Of a stretch of DNA of 64,000 nt, positions 26,663 through 35,236 are shown piece by piece. Position 1 is the stretch's first letter; every line of letters starts with the position of its first letter. This DNA comes from Pseudomonas sp. MYb327 (GTDB lineage: Bacteria > Pseudomonadota > Gammaproteobacteria > Pseudomonadales > Pseudomonadaceae), in NCBI RefSeq assembly GCF_040438925.1, contig NZ_CP159258.1, forward strand, positions 4,044,001 through 4,108,000, read 5' to 3'. The notes beneath the pieces were generated by a model. The model was given only the letters and a program-made list of their open reading frames with translations. It was not told the origin of the DNA and ran no database searches. The position numbers and the translations under genes were made by a program.

Positions 26663-27922
26663 TCAGATCACTTCGGAATCCCAGATCACCGTGACATTGC
26701 CCGACCAGGTTCGCCCGGTGCTCTCGTCCAGCATCTGTTCGACATGCTCCCGGGCCACTTCAAAGTGCAAGGTGCCCGGCTTGCGTTCGACGTAGACACC
26801 CGGTTGAAACAACTCCGTACCAGTGCCATCGAGCAGCAGTGGTCGACGCTGGACCGGTTGGCCTGCAGCATCCGTCAGGCCGCCGGGCAGACTCACGCTG
26901 ATGTCCAATGGCACCTGCTGCGCAGACTCGGTGTCGCGCAACGCACAGGTATTGCCAGCGGAATACTGGCATTCGAGTTGCACCTTGAAGCGCGATGACG
27001 CCGAGACATTGAACGTCTGGTCGCGGAATAACCGCGCTGGTTTGCGTCCCTGATTCAACCAGGCTTGCCAGCCGCCCTGAGGAAGCAGTTCGACTTGATG
27101 GCCGCCCGGCGGGATTTCGACCTTGAGGGAGTGCTGGACATCCAGTTTGAAATTGAGGGTGATGGATGTGTCGTTGGGCAGCATGACATCGCCCATGTCG
27201 AAGTCACCGCCTGGCCCTACGCTGTAGGTCAATGAACCTCGATATTCCCCCGATGACATACCCAGAGGGTTGGGTGTCTTGAGTTCGTAGACGTATTCGA
27301 CTGCGGAGTGCTGGAACCAGGGAATATCCTTGGTGGGCACTACGCCGCAGGCCCCTGCGCCCTCAGGAATAAGCCAAAAGAAAAACGCAAAAGCGACTCC
27401 GGCGACATTAATATCGAGACCGCTACAGGGGGGCGGCGGTGTTGTCCATGGTTTTCGCCAATAGCTGCTACCCGGCGGCGTCCAGGCACTGACTCCCGGT
27501 GGCCTCGCGATGTTCCAAGTACCACCAATTCCGGCGATGCGTACTTCAACGGTCTCTCGCTCACCTGTGCGACTGTGGACAACGTCCACTGGGCGCCAGC
27601 TTGACGGCACACTGAAGGTCGCTCCCTGCCTGGGATCGGTATGCCCGGCCGGAATCGGCTGTATAGAGCGAAATTTCAGGTCGGGCACCCGCAGACTGAA
27701 GATGCCTAATTGCGCACAACGGGCAGCGATATAGTTTGGGCACACCCCGGTCTGTGGCGTTGTGTTGACAAACCGGTTGACCAACTGGTTCGCCGGATCA
27801 GGCACGAACGTCGCGGTTATGTCTTGCTCCACTGCGCCGACAGACGAGACATGCAACCCGGCCAGCAAGCCACCCGCCAACGAGAACGCAGCCATCGTTC
27901 CTGGCGAAAAAAATAACTTCAT
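26663..27922 (-). CDS. Tip adhesin of CS1-type fimbria, operon A
   Basis: A 419-residue exported tip adhesin. Residues about 1-30 form a signal peptide (LAGLHVSSVGA). The N-terminal domain includes a divergent region at about 130-200 with a proline-rich stretch (TTPPPPCSGLD) and an unusual hydrophobic run (AGVAFAFFFWLIP, about 174-186). The C-terminal pilin domain (about 215-419) carries TPNPLGM, GDVMLP, LFRDQTFNVSASSRFK and VTVIWDSEVI. It pairs with the operon B adhesin of identical length. It is last in operon A, followed by a hairpin. Confidence 0.82.
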   Translation of the reverse strand: MKLFFSPGTMAAFSLAGGLLAGLHVSSVGAVEQDITATFVPDPANQLVNRFVNTTPQTGVCPNYIAARCAQLGIFSLRVPDLKFRSIQPIPAGHTDPRQGATFSVPSSWRPVDVVHSRTGERETVEVRIAGIGGTWNIARPPGVSAWTPPGSSYWRKPWTTPPPPCSGLDINVAGVAFAFFFWLIPEGAGACGVVPTKDIPWFQHSAVEYVYELKTPNPLGMSSGEYRGSLTYSVGPGGDFDMGDVMLPNDTSITLNFKLDVQHSLKVEIPPGGHQVELLPQGGWQAWLNQGRKPARLFRDQTFNVSASSRFKVQLECQYSAGNTCALRDTESAQQVPLDISVSLPGGLTDAAGQPVQRRPLLLDGTGTELFQPGVYVERKPGTLHFEVAREHVEQMLDESTGRTWSGNVTVIWDSEVI

Positions 27923-27983
27923 TTTGAATTAACCTGGAATTTCAATAGGGCGAAATAAGCGCCACGCGGTTACCCCTGAGGCA

Positions 27984-28472
27984 TCAAGGAGCGAGGGCCT
28001 CAAAAATCATATGCACACTGCCGTAATAGACTCCGGGCTTATAACCATCATCCGGCCTGACTGCCGCAATCAATAACTCCACGCGCTTTCCGGTTTTCCC
28101 ATCCAGCTCCGAAATGACTTCGGCATTGTCCACTGTGAGTTTTATCCGGTTGAACATGACCTCCAGCGCAATGTTGTCGACGTCCCTGCCGTTACTGATA
28201 TAAGGCTCTGCACTTAATCGCGCGACGATCCCGCCGTTAGCATTTTTCACATCGAAATATTTACGCAGGGAACTCAACTCCTGCGTTGTCAAATTCCAGT
28301 GCAATTCCTGCTCGACTCCCATCCAGCCCGGGTCTACCGGAAGCACATAAAACTCTGCAACAGGGACAGTGACCGACACTTCGAAGGTTTCGCGCTCCAC
28401 CAATGCAAACGCACAAACACTGGCTAGCGTCAGACACACCATCGAGGTGACAGTGATCCATTTTTTGAACAT
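27984..28472 (-). CDS. Minor pilin of CS1-type fimbria, operon A
   Basis: A 162-residue exported fimbrial subunit, with signal peptide MFKKWITVTSMVCLTLASVC and mature start near LVERETFEVSVTVP. It ends PGVYYGSVHMIFEALAP, the same C-terminal pattern as the operon B minor pilin. The ATG at 28472 is preceded by GAAGG at a good distance; the frame opens three codons earlier at a GTG. It lies between the chaperone and adhesin genes and is probably the adaptor between shaft and tip. Confidence 0.82.
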   Translation of the reverse strand: MFKKWITVTSMVCLTLASVCAFALVERETFEVSVTVPVAEFYVLPVDPGWMGVEQELHWNLTTQELSSLRKYFDVKNANGGIVARLSAEPYISNGRDVDNIALEVMFNRIKLTVDNAEVISELDGKTGKRVELLIAAVRPDDGYKPGVYYGSVHMIFEALAP

Positions 28473-28567
28473 GACCTTCACCCGCAGCTAACACTTCAAT
28501 GTTGTAAAAAACTGGATTAATTGAACTGGTTACTTCAAGGAAACTTTATCCGCTCACCTGGGCGGCC

Positions 28568-29308
28568 TTATCCCTTGACGTCCAGATTTTGGTTTTTACT
28601 GCCTTCGACCATCGTAAAACGGTAGTGACGACCGGCCTGCTTTTCGAACTGGAAACTTCGACCCGGCAGAATGTGATGTTTGCTGGGTGGCTGGCACTCC
28701 AGTTCGTTCTTTATCGAGCAGTCTTTGAATTCCTCGATCACCACCACGCTATTGCCGTTGTTGCGGATCCGGTACTGCCCTGCATCATTCTCGATCACGC
28801 TGTCAAAGCGGGTTTCTTTTGGACGGACGAAGAACACCGTGCCATAACCGGCAAGTACGTTAACCCCGGCCGACAGGTTTTTTTTATAGTCTTCTTTCTC
28901 TTGTGCCGACACGGCGAATTCATCTTCTTTTTCCGGTACTACCGGGATATAACGCACGCGGAAGTAACGTTCTTTCTCACGCTCGCCGACGTACAGCAAA
29001 CGCGAGCCCTGCATGCCGTCGGCCGGCACGATCAATCGCGCCGGGCTGGCCATCAAGCCGTCACGCGAAGTGCCGTCGGCCTGGTTGACCAAGGGTATTT
29101 CCCGGGCTTTGCCATCTGCGTCATAAATAATTTCAAGAATATTGATCTTGACGAAAGCTGTACTGTCACCACCGTTGAACACGCGTTTCAGATACGAACT
29201 TTTGTCACCATCGAGATAGTCGTAGACTACCCCGACATTAATTTGCGGAGCCGCTAGGGCGGCGTGAGAAAACATGGAAAAACCAAACAATGCCAACAGG
29301 CGTTTCAT
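28568..29308 (-). CDS. Periplasmic chaperone of CS1-type fimbria, operon A
   Basis: A 246-residue periplasmic chaperone with signal peptide MKRLLALFGFSMFSHAALA. It shares long blocks with the operon B chaperone, such as APQINVGVVYDYLDGDKSSY, LMASPARLIVPADGMQGSRL and GTVFFVRPKETRFDSVI. The two cysteines near the end (CSIKNELEC) are conserved in both copies and could form a disulfide. It follows the usher by 56 bp, with no adhesin relic in the gap, unlike operon B. Confidence 0.87.
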   Translation of the reverse strand: MKRLLALFGFSMFSHAALAAPQINVGVVYDYLDGDKSSYLKRVFNGGDSTAFVKINILEIIYDADGKAREIPLVNQADGTSRDGLMASPARLIVPADGMQGSRLLYVGEREKERYFRVRYIPVVPEKEDEFAVSAQEKEDYKKNLSAGVNVLAGYGTVFFVRPKETRFDSVIENDAGQYRIRNNGNSVVVIEEFKDCSIKNELECQPPSKHHILPGRSFQFEKQAGRHYRFTMVEGSKNQNLDVKG

Positions 29309-29364
29309 GACTTGCTACCTCAATATTAAATTCAGCGAAACCTGACTATCGGTGTCCAGTTCAT

Positions 29365-31887
29365 TCAACCAGCCTTATAAAAATCACGATTTGCGTCGGC
29401 TAACGTCTCCGGCGTACAGCGCAACTCACCAATCATCAGCACATCGTTTTCACTACGCGCGTTGTTCGGGTCCAGACGGAACTGGCAAAGCAACTGATTA
29501 CCGAAACGCACTTCCAGCGTGGGTGAACCGGCATTCATTTCCATGGAGAAAAAGCCGTCGACTTCACTCACGCCACGACTGGCGTGATTGATGATGTGAT
29601 GGCCCTTGAGCGGCTTGCCTTGGGGGTCGACAAGACGGCCGAGTACGGTGACGGTTTTGCTGATGGTGATCTTGCGGTACTCCACGCCGCCCTTGTTCAG
29701 GTGATAGCTGGAGCGTGGCGGCTGGATGCTCGCGGCAGGCACGTGATTGCCTTCGAAATCGAAGCTCACCGAGCTGCTTTTGTAAGCCGTAAGGGGTACA
29801 AAGTTGCGCCCTGGCCGCAGCACCGCGCTGCCGCCGCTCAAGTCGTCGGCGCGCAAGGCAATGCCGTCGAGGTCCGACTCCACGTCGATGATCATGCCCG
29901 CGCCCTCACGGTGGGCCTGGCTGGTGATGACCATTTTCCGCGCACCGACCGCGAACGTGCTGTCCAGATTGAGGCCGCCTGTGAGGTCATTGTTGTAGGA
30001 AGAACGCTGGATAAAGCCGTCACCGTTGACCAGGTCCGATTGCATCATCGCCATGGCGGACATGCCCACGCCATAAGTGTCGGTGGTCGCCGTTGCCGAG
30101 ACACTTTGCAGCACGTGATTCTGGAGTTCTTTGCGATAGGTGATCGACGCGTTGTTGTCACGCTCACCGTCACGGGCCGTACGGGTACCGATACTGCCGG
30201 ACAGTTGTCCCCCAGGTCCGCCCAACTCAATGTTGAGGCTCAAATCGACCCCGCGATTACGGTGGTCTCCGGAACTGAAACTGCCCGGACGATCAAACAG
30301 GGAGAGCCGCCAGTTGGCGTCGCTGCCAAACAGCTCGCTGCGCTGGGTCCACCCCAGATCCACGCCGGTGCCTTCGGTATTGCCCTGGCTATGTGATACC
30401 CGGGCGCTGACGGAGTTTTTTTGGCTCAAGCGGTGGTTGAGCGATAAAGAGGACTGGCTGGCCTGGCCGACAAACACGTTGCGCTGTCGCACTCGCGTGC
30501 CATCGGGCAGGGTGTCGTAGAGGCGGGTCGTGTCGAGCCAGCTACGGTTATGGCTGGCGACGACGCTGCCCTTGCCGTAAGAGTACAAACCTTGCACATC
30601 AAGGCCCGTGCCGTAGTTCTCAGTCTGATAGACGTTGGCAAACAAGCTGGCATTATCGACGACCGCCCAGTCGACCGAAGAGCCGAATTGCAATGTATCG
30701 CGCACCTGCCGACTACTCATGCCGAGGATCACCCGCGGGTGCAACAAGAAGTTGAGCGCCGCGCCGGCGGTCAAATCGCCGTCGTCCTGCTCTTCCCAGT
30801 TGCTCAGCAGTTTTGATTCACGGCCGGCAAACAAACTGTAGCGCCAGCGTTCGTCGTGATGGCGCCAGTTGTTCGGTTTGTAGACCAGTTCCTGAGTGCT
30901 GGAGGTGATTTTTCCGTCTTCAATCAGTCGCACTTCCACTTCATAAATCCCCCCGGGCAGCGATCGGGTGTCGAGCGTCTGCAATCCAGCGGGCACGGCT
31001 TGCGAGTTGATCAGCAAACCGTTGCGGTAGATTTCCACGGAGCCCTGGCGATTGGCCGTGACGTAAATGGGATAAACCGCCGGTTTGGGGTTGTTGATGA
31101 CCAGACTGTCGGAACTGCCATACATGACACCTAATGAGGTGTCGGGACCTGCGCCGAACGAGCGTGGTTGACGGGTCAAGCCTTCAGTGGCGGGCGTGAA
31201 GTATCCGAGGCGCAGAAAACTGCCTTCCAGTTCACGTTGGGTGTAAAGACTGTGCACGGCGTGGTAAAGCGAGTGGTCGACTCCCCCCGTGCGGGACAAT
31301 TGCACGTTGGCGGTCTGGGTCCAATTGCCCAGGCTGCTGCTGGCCTCCAGGCCGTATCGCCCGCCCAGGTCCTGGTTCTGACCGCCATTGAGGTTCAATT
31401 GATTGCGCACGATCAGGCCGCTACTACCGCCGTCGGGCAACTGGTAATAACGCTGCAGCTGATCGTCGTGCTCGGCATTTTCCGTAAGGATCGAGACCAT
31501 CGAATTTTCCAGGCTGTAATGCACAGCCAGCAATTGTTCCGGGCACTGGCCCTGACAACTGCCGAGTAATACGCCTTGCTTGAGGTAATTCGACCAGATG
31601 TCCCGTTGATCGGGTTTAATCCGGCTGTCGCGGACGTCAGTAAAATCCATAAGGGTGATGCGATCATCGCGGCTCAGCACGACCATCGCCTCCCCGACAA
31701 ACTGTTGATCAAGTTCCACTCGCACCGCCAACGGCACATCAAAAAAGTGCTCTTCGAACTCGGCCGGCAATCCTTTGGCCTGTGCCAGCAAACTACGAGG
31801 TGAATGGCCATTGTCCGTTGGCGCCGCCAAAGCGCTTGCACTTAAAAAAAAAGCGAGCGCTGCCGCGATGGGAGTCATCGGGAACAT
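29365..31887 (-). CDS. Outer membrane usher of CS1-type fimbria, operon A
   Basis: An 840-residue outer membrane usher of the CfaC/CooC type. The signal peptide is MFPMTPIAAALAFFLSASAL. The mature N-terminal block LLAQAKGLPAEFEEHFFDVP is identical to that of the operon B usher, and long identical blocks follow through the barrel to the C-terminal LVDPQGKPLKGHHIINHASR. The start at 31887 was chosen for the signal peptide; the frame opens at 31968 without family similarity. It lies about 100 bp after the major pilin stop, typical of a pilin-usher gap with partial termination. Confidence 0.9.
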   Translation of the reverse strand: MFPMTPIAAALAFFLSASALAAPTDNGHSPRSLLAQAKGLPAEFEEHFFDVPLAVRVELDQQFVGEAMVVLSRDDRITLMDFTDVRDSRIKPDQRDIWSNYLKQGVLLGSCQGQCPEQLLAVHYSLENSMVSILTENAEHDDQLQRYYQLPDGGSSGLIVRNQLNLNGGQNQDLGGRYGLEASSSLGNWTQTANVQLSRTGGVDHSLYHAVHSLYTQRELEGSFLRLGYFTPATEGLTRQPRSFGAGPDTSLGVMYGSSDSLVINNPKPAVYPIYVTANRQGSVEIYRNGLLINSQAVPAGLQTLDTRSLPGGIYEVEVRLIEDGKITSSTQELVYKPNNWRHHDERWRYSLFAGRESKLLSNWEEQDDGDLTAGAALNFLLHPRVILGMSSRQVRDTLQFGSSVDWAVVDNASLFANVYQTENYGTGLDVQGLYSYGKGSVVASHNRSWLDTTRLYDTLPDGTRVRQRNVFVGQASQSSLSLNHRLSQKNSVSARVSHSQGNTEGTGVDLGWTQRSELFGSDANWRLSLFDRPGSFSSGDHRNRGVDLSLNIELGGPGGQLSGSIGTRTARDGERDNNASITYRKELQNHVLQSVSATATTDTYGVGMSAMAMMQSDLVNGDGFIQRSSYNNDLTGGLNLDSTFAVGARKMVITSQAHREGAGMIIDVESDLDGIALRADDLSGGSAVLRPGRNFVPLTAYKSSSVSFDFEGNHVPAASIQPPRSSYHLNKGGVEYRKITISKTVTVLGRLVDPQGKPLKGHHIINHASRGVSEVDGFFSMEMNAGSPTLEVRFGNQLLCQFRLDPNNARSENDVLMIGELRCTPETLADANRDFYKAG

Positions 31888-31992
31888 GAAGTCATTACTC
31901 TGGATATAAAGATAAAAACTCGATCGACGAACATTAAATGCCCGCCGACCGATAACACCATCGAACAATCGATGTTTTTAGTTCACAGCGAG

Positions 31993-32484
31993 TTAAGGAC
32001 CAACTTTCGGGATCGCATCAAACACGACGACCGGAGTTGCGGTGTAAACACCGTTCTTACCCGCGGCTGGTGTGGCTGGAACAATCGAAAGTTCGGCCTT
32101 GATGCCGGGCTTCGCTGCGGCTTCAGTCACAACTTCCTTGGAAACTGCCGTCAGTGCTATACCGTTGAAGGTGTAGGTCAGAGCAATCTCATCAGCACCA
32201 TTGAACAAAGGCTGCGGACCGCCTTCAACATAGGCGCCTACTGCACCGTCAGTGTGCTTCACATAGTAATCCGCACGCAGCGAACTCAGTGTGCCAGACG
32301 GGATGTCGTAATCCATTGTTTCGGCTTTACCGAAGTTCGGATCAACCGGTTGCGCGTGGAAAACGCTGCTTGGGACTTTGGCGGTGATGTTGATGGTGCT
32401 GCGAGACTCTTCGACGGCAAATGCGAAAGAAGAGCTCAATGCCAGAATGGCTAATGGAGCGGAAAAGGCGATTTTCTTGAACAT
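31993..32484 (-). CDS. Major pilin of CS1-type fimbria, operon A
   Basis: A 163-residue structural pilin of the CFA/I (CS1) family. The signal peptide MFKKIAFSAPLAILALSSSF matches pilin B closely, while the mature part (about VEESRSTINITAKVP onward) is only distantly similar. It retains the pattern DYDIPSGTLSSLRADYYVKH and ends VYTATPVVVFDAIPKVGP. It is the first gene of operon A and has a leader with three complementary arms. An AAAGG ribosome binding site lies about 9 bases before the ATG. Confidence 0.88.
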   Translation of the reverse strand: MFKKIAFSAPLAILALSSSFAFAVEESRSTINITAKVPSSVFHAQPVDPNFGKAETMDYDIPSGTLSSLRADYYVKHTDGAVGAYVEGGPQPLFNGADEIALTYTFNGIALTAVSKEVVTEAAAKPGIKAELSIVPATPAAGKNGVYTATPVVVFDAIPKVGP

Positions 32485-32599
32485 ACTTTCAGACCTTTCT
32501 TAGTAAGTGACAGGCAATTGAAAGTCCAACCAAACCATCAAGCCTTATTGACCGCATAGAAATAAGGATCGTGATTGATAACTTGGCCAGACTTTCAAT
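32485..32599 (-). promoter_or_regulatory. Structured leader of pilin gene A (three-arm)
   Basis: On the mRNA strand, arm 1 ATTGAAAGTC (32599-32590) and arm 2 GACTTTCAAT (32526-32517) are perfect 10-base complements; an inner perfect stem (CCTTATT/AATAAGG, plus-strand 32543-32549 and 32561-32567) lies between. A third arm TGAAAGT (32491-32485) sits between the AAAGG ribosome site and the ATG and can pair with ACTTTCA of arm 2. The alternatives arm 1:arm 2 and arm 2:arm 3 exclude each other. Function is inferred. Confidence 0.5.
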
Positions 32600-32882
32600 G
32601 GCGCAGATCCTCTAGAAAATCATAAGAAAAGTATGTAGGAATACTCTGAGTACTTAGTAGGTAAAACAAACCAATCCGTAACGATTAATTTATTGATTGA
32701 AAAGTCCTACTCATGTGTTTTCAAACACTACAGACACAAGTGCAATATTTTTTTACTTCTTAATTTCTCGCCCTACGCCGGACATTTTTTGTGTGTGGCC
32801 CCGTCACCGTTGGTCGACGTCGCTTGCATTCTCCATAAGATATATCTTAAGTTGTATCTAAATAAGACGAGAGAGCACAGAA
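32600..32882. other. AT-rich divergent region between pilin A and nfeR-like gene
   Basis: About 280 AT-rich bases that must contain the promoters of fimbrial operon A (leftward) and of the PadR-type regulator (rightward). I see no gene and no strong sigma-70 hexamer pair for the fimbrial side. A perfect palindrome near the right end is listed separately. Confidence 0.5.
32836..32849. promoter_or_regulatory. Palindromic operator candidate for the NfeR-like regulator
   Basis: TAAGATATATCTTA is a perfect 14-bp palindrome, 33 bp before the start of the PadR-type regulator gene, downstream of a -35-like TTGCAT (32824-32829). Autorepression by PadR-family proteins through such AT-rich dyads is common, so it is the likely binding site. 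Confidence 0.5.
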
Positions 32883-33458
32883 ATGAGAGACCATCATTCC
32901 CCCCACCGCGAACACGGCGACGGCCGCGACGGCTTCGAGAAACGCCCCGGCCGCGAACGCGGCGGTCGCGGTCCACGAGTGTTCGCCCCCGGCGATCTGA
33001 AACTGCTGCTGCTGGCGTTGATTGCCGAGCAGCCATGCCACGGCTACGACTTGATCCGCCAGATCGAAGGCATGTTCGACGGTGCCTATAGCCCGAGCCC
33101 CGGCGTGATCTACCCGACCCTGACCTTTCTGGAAGAAAGCGAAATGATCCAGGGCGACGCCGAAGGCGGGAAAAAACGCTACAGCGTGACCGACGCCGGG
33201 CGTCAGTCCCTGACCGAACAAGCCGTCGCCCTGGAAGGTGTGCGGGTGCGCATCGATGTGAGCAAACGCTCGCTGCGCGGCCATGATCGCCCGCCAGAAA
33301 TTCACGAAGCCGTGCATAACCTGCGTCATGCATTGCAATTGCACCACGGCCGCTGGAGCGCGGAAGAAATCCAGCGCGTCGCTGCCCTGCTCAACGACAC
33401 CGCCAAAGCCATCGTCGACGGCCCCGCCGTTCAAGCTGCCCAGGAGAAAGCCGAATGA
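32883..33458 (+). CDS. PadR family regulator, NfeR/YqjI-like
   Basis: A 191-residue PadR-type repressor. The N-terminus is rich in histidine and charged residues (HHSPHREH, residues 4-11), like the nickel-binding N-terminus of E. coli NfeR (YqjI). The winged helix (about 35-105) reads HGYDLIRQIEGMF and SPSPGVIYPTLTFLEE, the PadR signature. The stop overlaps the start of the ferric reductase gene by 4 bases, the same pairing as yqjI-yqjH, where the regulator links nickel to iron reduction. A perfect palindrome upstream is the probable operator. Confidence 0.85.
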   Translation: MRDHHSPHREHGDGRDGFEKRPGRERGGRGPRVFAPGDLKLLLLALIAEQPCHGYDLIRQIEGMFDGAYSPSPGVIYPTLTFLEESEMIQGDAEGGKKRYSVTDAGRQSLTEQAVALEGVRVRIDVSKRSLRGHDRPPEIHEAVHNLRHALQLHHGRWSAEEIQRVAALLNDTAKAIVDGPAVQAAQEKAE

Positions 33459-34243
33459 CTGAAGTGATTGCACAACAAACGATTCACCGCGTCATGCACG
33501 AGATCAAACGCCGTCGTCTGGAGGTCTTGCGCGTGGTCGACCTGACGCCGCGCATGCGTCGGATTACCCTGGGCGGACCTGAGTTGGCGGGCTTCGTCAG
33601 CCTCGGTACGGACGACCACGTCAAGCTGCTGTTCCCGCAGAACGCGGCGGAACAAGCGGCGATGGAAACCATGAAACTCGGTGCCGGAAAAAGCGAAGGT
33701 CCAATGCCGGCCATGCGCGACTACACACCACGCCGCTACGACCTCGACACCCTGGAACTGGACATCGACTTCGTGCTGCACGGCGATGGCCCTGCCTCGA
33801 CTTGGGCCGAACAGGCCAAGCCGGGACAATTCCTGCACATCGGCGGACCACGGGGTTCGATGATCGTGCCGGACATGTTCGACAGCTACCTGTTGATCGG
33901 CGACGAAACCGCCCTGCCCGCCATTGCCCGGCGTCTTGAAGGCCTGGCCGCGAATCGCCGTGCATTGGTGATTATCGAAGTGGAGAACGGCAAGGAGCAG
34001 CAGGTGCTGGAGAGCGCGGCCGAGGTCAATGTGATCTGGGTGCTGCGCGAGGGTGGCAAGGACCATTTGCTGAACACCGTGAAGCAGGTGCAAGTGCCTG
34101 CCGGCAATCTGTATGCGTGGGTCGCGACCGAGACCAAAGTGTCACGGCAGATTCGCCGGGTGTTACTCGATGAGCACGGGCTGGATGAGCAGTTCGTCAA
34201 GGCTGTGGGTTACTGGCGGCTGGATGACAGCGACGAAGAGTGA
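33455..34243 (+). CDS. Siderophore-interacting protein / ferric-chelate reductase (YqjH-like)
   Basis: A 262-residue cytoplasmic flavoprotein that releases iron from ferric chelates using NAD(P)H. The FAD-binding motif is visible as MRDYTPRRYD (about residues 87-96), followed by GPRGSM (about 130-135) and the reductase domain with YLLIGDETALPAI. It is translationally coupled to the NfeR-like regulator by a 4-base overlap, supporting the YqjH assignment. A REP pair follows its stop. Confidence 0.88.
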   Translation: MTEVIAQQTIHRVMHEIKRRRLEVLRVVDLTPRMRRITLGGPELAGFVSLGTDDHVKLLFPQNAAEQAAMETMKLGAGKSEGPMPAMRDYTPRRYDLDTLELDIDFVLHGDGPASTWAEQAKPGQFLHIGGPRGSMIVPDMFDSYLLIGDETALPAIARRLEGLAANRRALVIIEVENGKEQQVLESAAEVNVIWVLREGGKDHLLNTVKQVQVPAGNLYAWVATETKVSRQIRRVLLDEHGLDEQFVKAVGYWRLDDSDEE

Positions 34244-34251
34244 ATTGTTTC

Positions 34252-34336
34252 TGTAGGAGCCGGCTTGCTGGCGATGAGGCCCTTCAACCCTGCGTTGAAC
34301 GTTAAGCCGCCGTCGCTAGCAAGCCAGCTCCTACAG
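34252..34336. repeat. REP pair (inverted)
   Basis: tgtaggagccggcttgctgg faces ctagcaagccagctcctaca across about 44 bp, between the convergent ferric reductase and Pr6Pr genes. One arm carries substitutions. Confidence 0.9.
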
Positions 34337-34358
34337 TTTCGGTGTGGAGTGGCCAGGG

Positions 34359-35003
34359 TTAACGACGTCGATCCAATCCGATCAGCACCAGTGAAATCAC
34401 CACAAACCCCGCCAACAATCCCCCGGCATTGATAAACACCTGTGGATAACCCAGCTTTTCCACATCAATGAACGGATACGGATATGCAGCCAGCAAATGC
34501 CCGCGCAGCAGCGAATAGGCGAAGTACACCAGGGGATAAATTATCCACAACCCGATGTGCCGCATTCGCAACGTACCCTTCGGAACACAACACCACCAAT
34601 ACGCCAGAAACAGCAGCGGCATGACGTCATGCAGCAGCTCATCGGCCAGCCATTGCCAACCTTCGGGATGCCACAAATGGCGCAGCAGCAGGTTGTAGGC
34701 CAGGCCCACAATCGCAATGCTCACAGCAATGCCGCTAGTGACCCACGGCTGCAAAAACCAGCGACGCGCCGCCGATTCGCGGGAGGTCAGTTCACAGGTC
34801 AGGACGGTCGCCACCAGGGTATTGCTCAGCACCGTGAAGTAGCTGAAGAAACTCACCAGCCCTCCGAGCAAACTGGCTGCCAAGGTCCAGCGCGAATAGA
34901 AAATCAGGTACAGCTGAATGCTTAATCCGGCCCAGCCGAGAACGGCAGCCACGGCGACAAAACGACGCCGCGTGGCAGCCGCTGACGTCGACGAAATGAG
35001 CAT
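34359..35003 (-). CDS. Pr6Pr family membrane protein
   Basis: A 214-residue integral membrane protein with six hydrophobic segments, of the Pr6Pr family of unknown function. Features seen are an early FFSYFTVLSNTLVA segment, LLHDVMPLLFLAYWW with a conserved H-D pair, and a late PYPFIDVEKLGY loop. The start at 35003 is the ATG after the VF530 gene stop (3 bp gap) and gives a short cytoplasmic N-terminus before the first helix; the longer frame would overlap the neighbour. It probably forms an operon with the VF530 gene. Confidence 0.8.
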   Translation of the reverse strand: MLISSTSAAATRRRFVAVAAVLGWAGLSIQLYLIFYSRWTLAASLLGGLVSFFSYFTVLSNTLVATVLTCELTSRESAARRWFLQPWVTSGIAVSIAIVGLAYNLLLRHLWHPEGWQWLADELLHDVMPLLFLAYWWCCVPKGTLRMRHIGLWIIYPLVYFAYSLLRGHLLAAYPYPFIDVEKLGYPQVFINAGGLLAGFVVISLVLIGLDRRR

Positions 35004-35005
35004 GT

Positions 35006-35236
35006 TCAGAGCGGACGCTTGGTGCGCATCAGCTTTACGTACAGGCGTTCGACTTTCTCGCGCGCCCATGGGGTTTTACGCAGGAACGTCAGGCTCGACT
35101 TGATGCTCGGGTCACTCTTGAAGCATCGGATATCGACGCGCTCGGCCAGCCCCGACCATTCGTAGTGTTCAACCAGGGCGTTGAGGATTTGCTCCAGTGT
35201 TACGCCGTGCAGCGGGTCGTTGTTCTGTTCGGTCAT
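35006..35236 (-). CDS. VF530 family (DUF2132) small protein
   Basis: A 76-residue basic protein of the VF530/DUF2132 family. The conserved [12 protein letters not shown] near the start and the [19 protein letters not shown] block towards the end are diagnostic. The founding member has a solved fold and is presumed to bind DNA, but no function is proven. It is the first gene of a two-gene leftward unit with the Pr6Pr gene. Confidence 0.85.
   Translation of the reverse strand: MTEQNNDPLHGVTLEQILNALVEHYEWSGLAERVDIRCFKSDPSIKSSLTFLRKTPWAREKVERLYVKLMRTKRPL

Noticed and set aside
20241..32484. Classical (FimC/FimD-type) chaperone/usher fimbriae
   Set aside because: Chaperones lack the usual FGS/FGL sequence signatures, and pilins lack the disulfide and match the CFA/I pattern instead, so the alternative CS1-type class fits.
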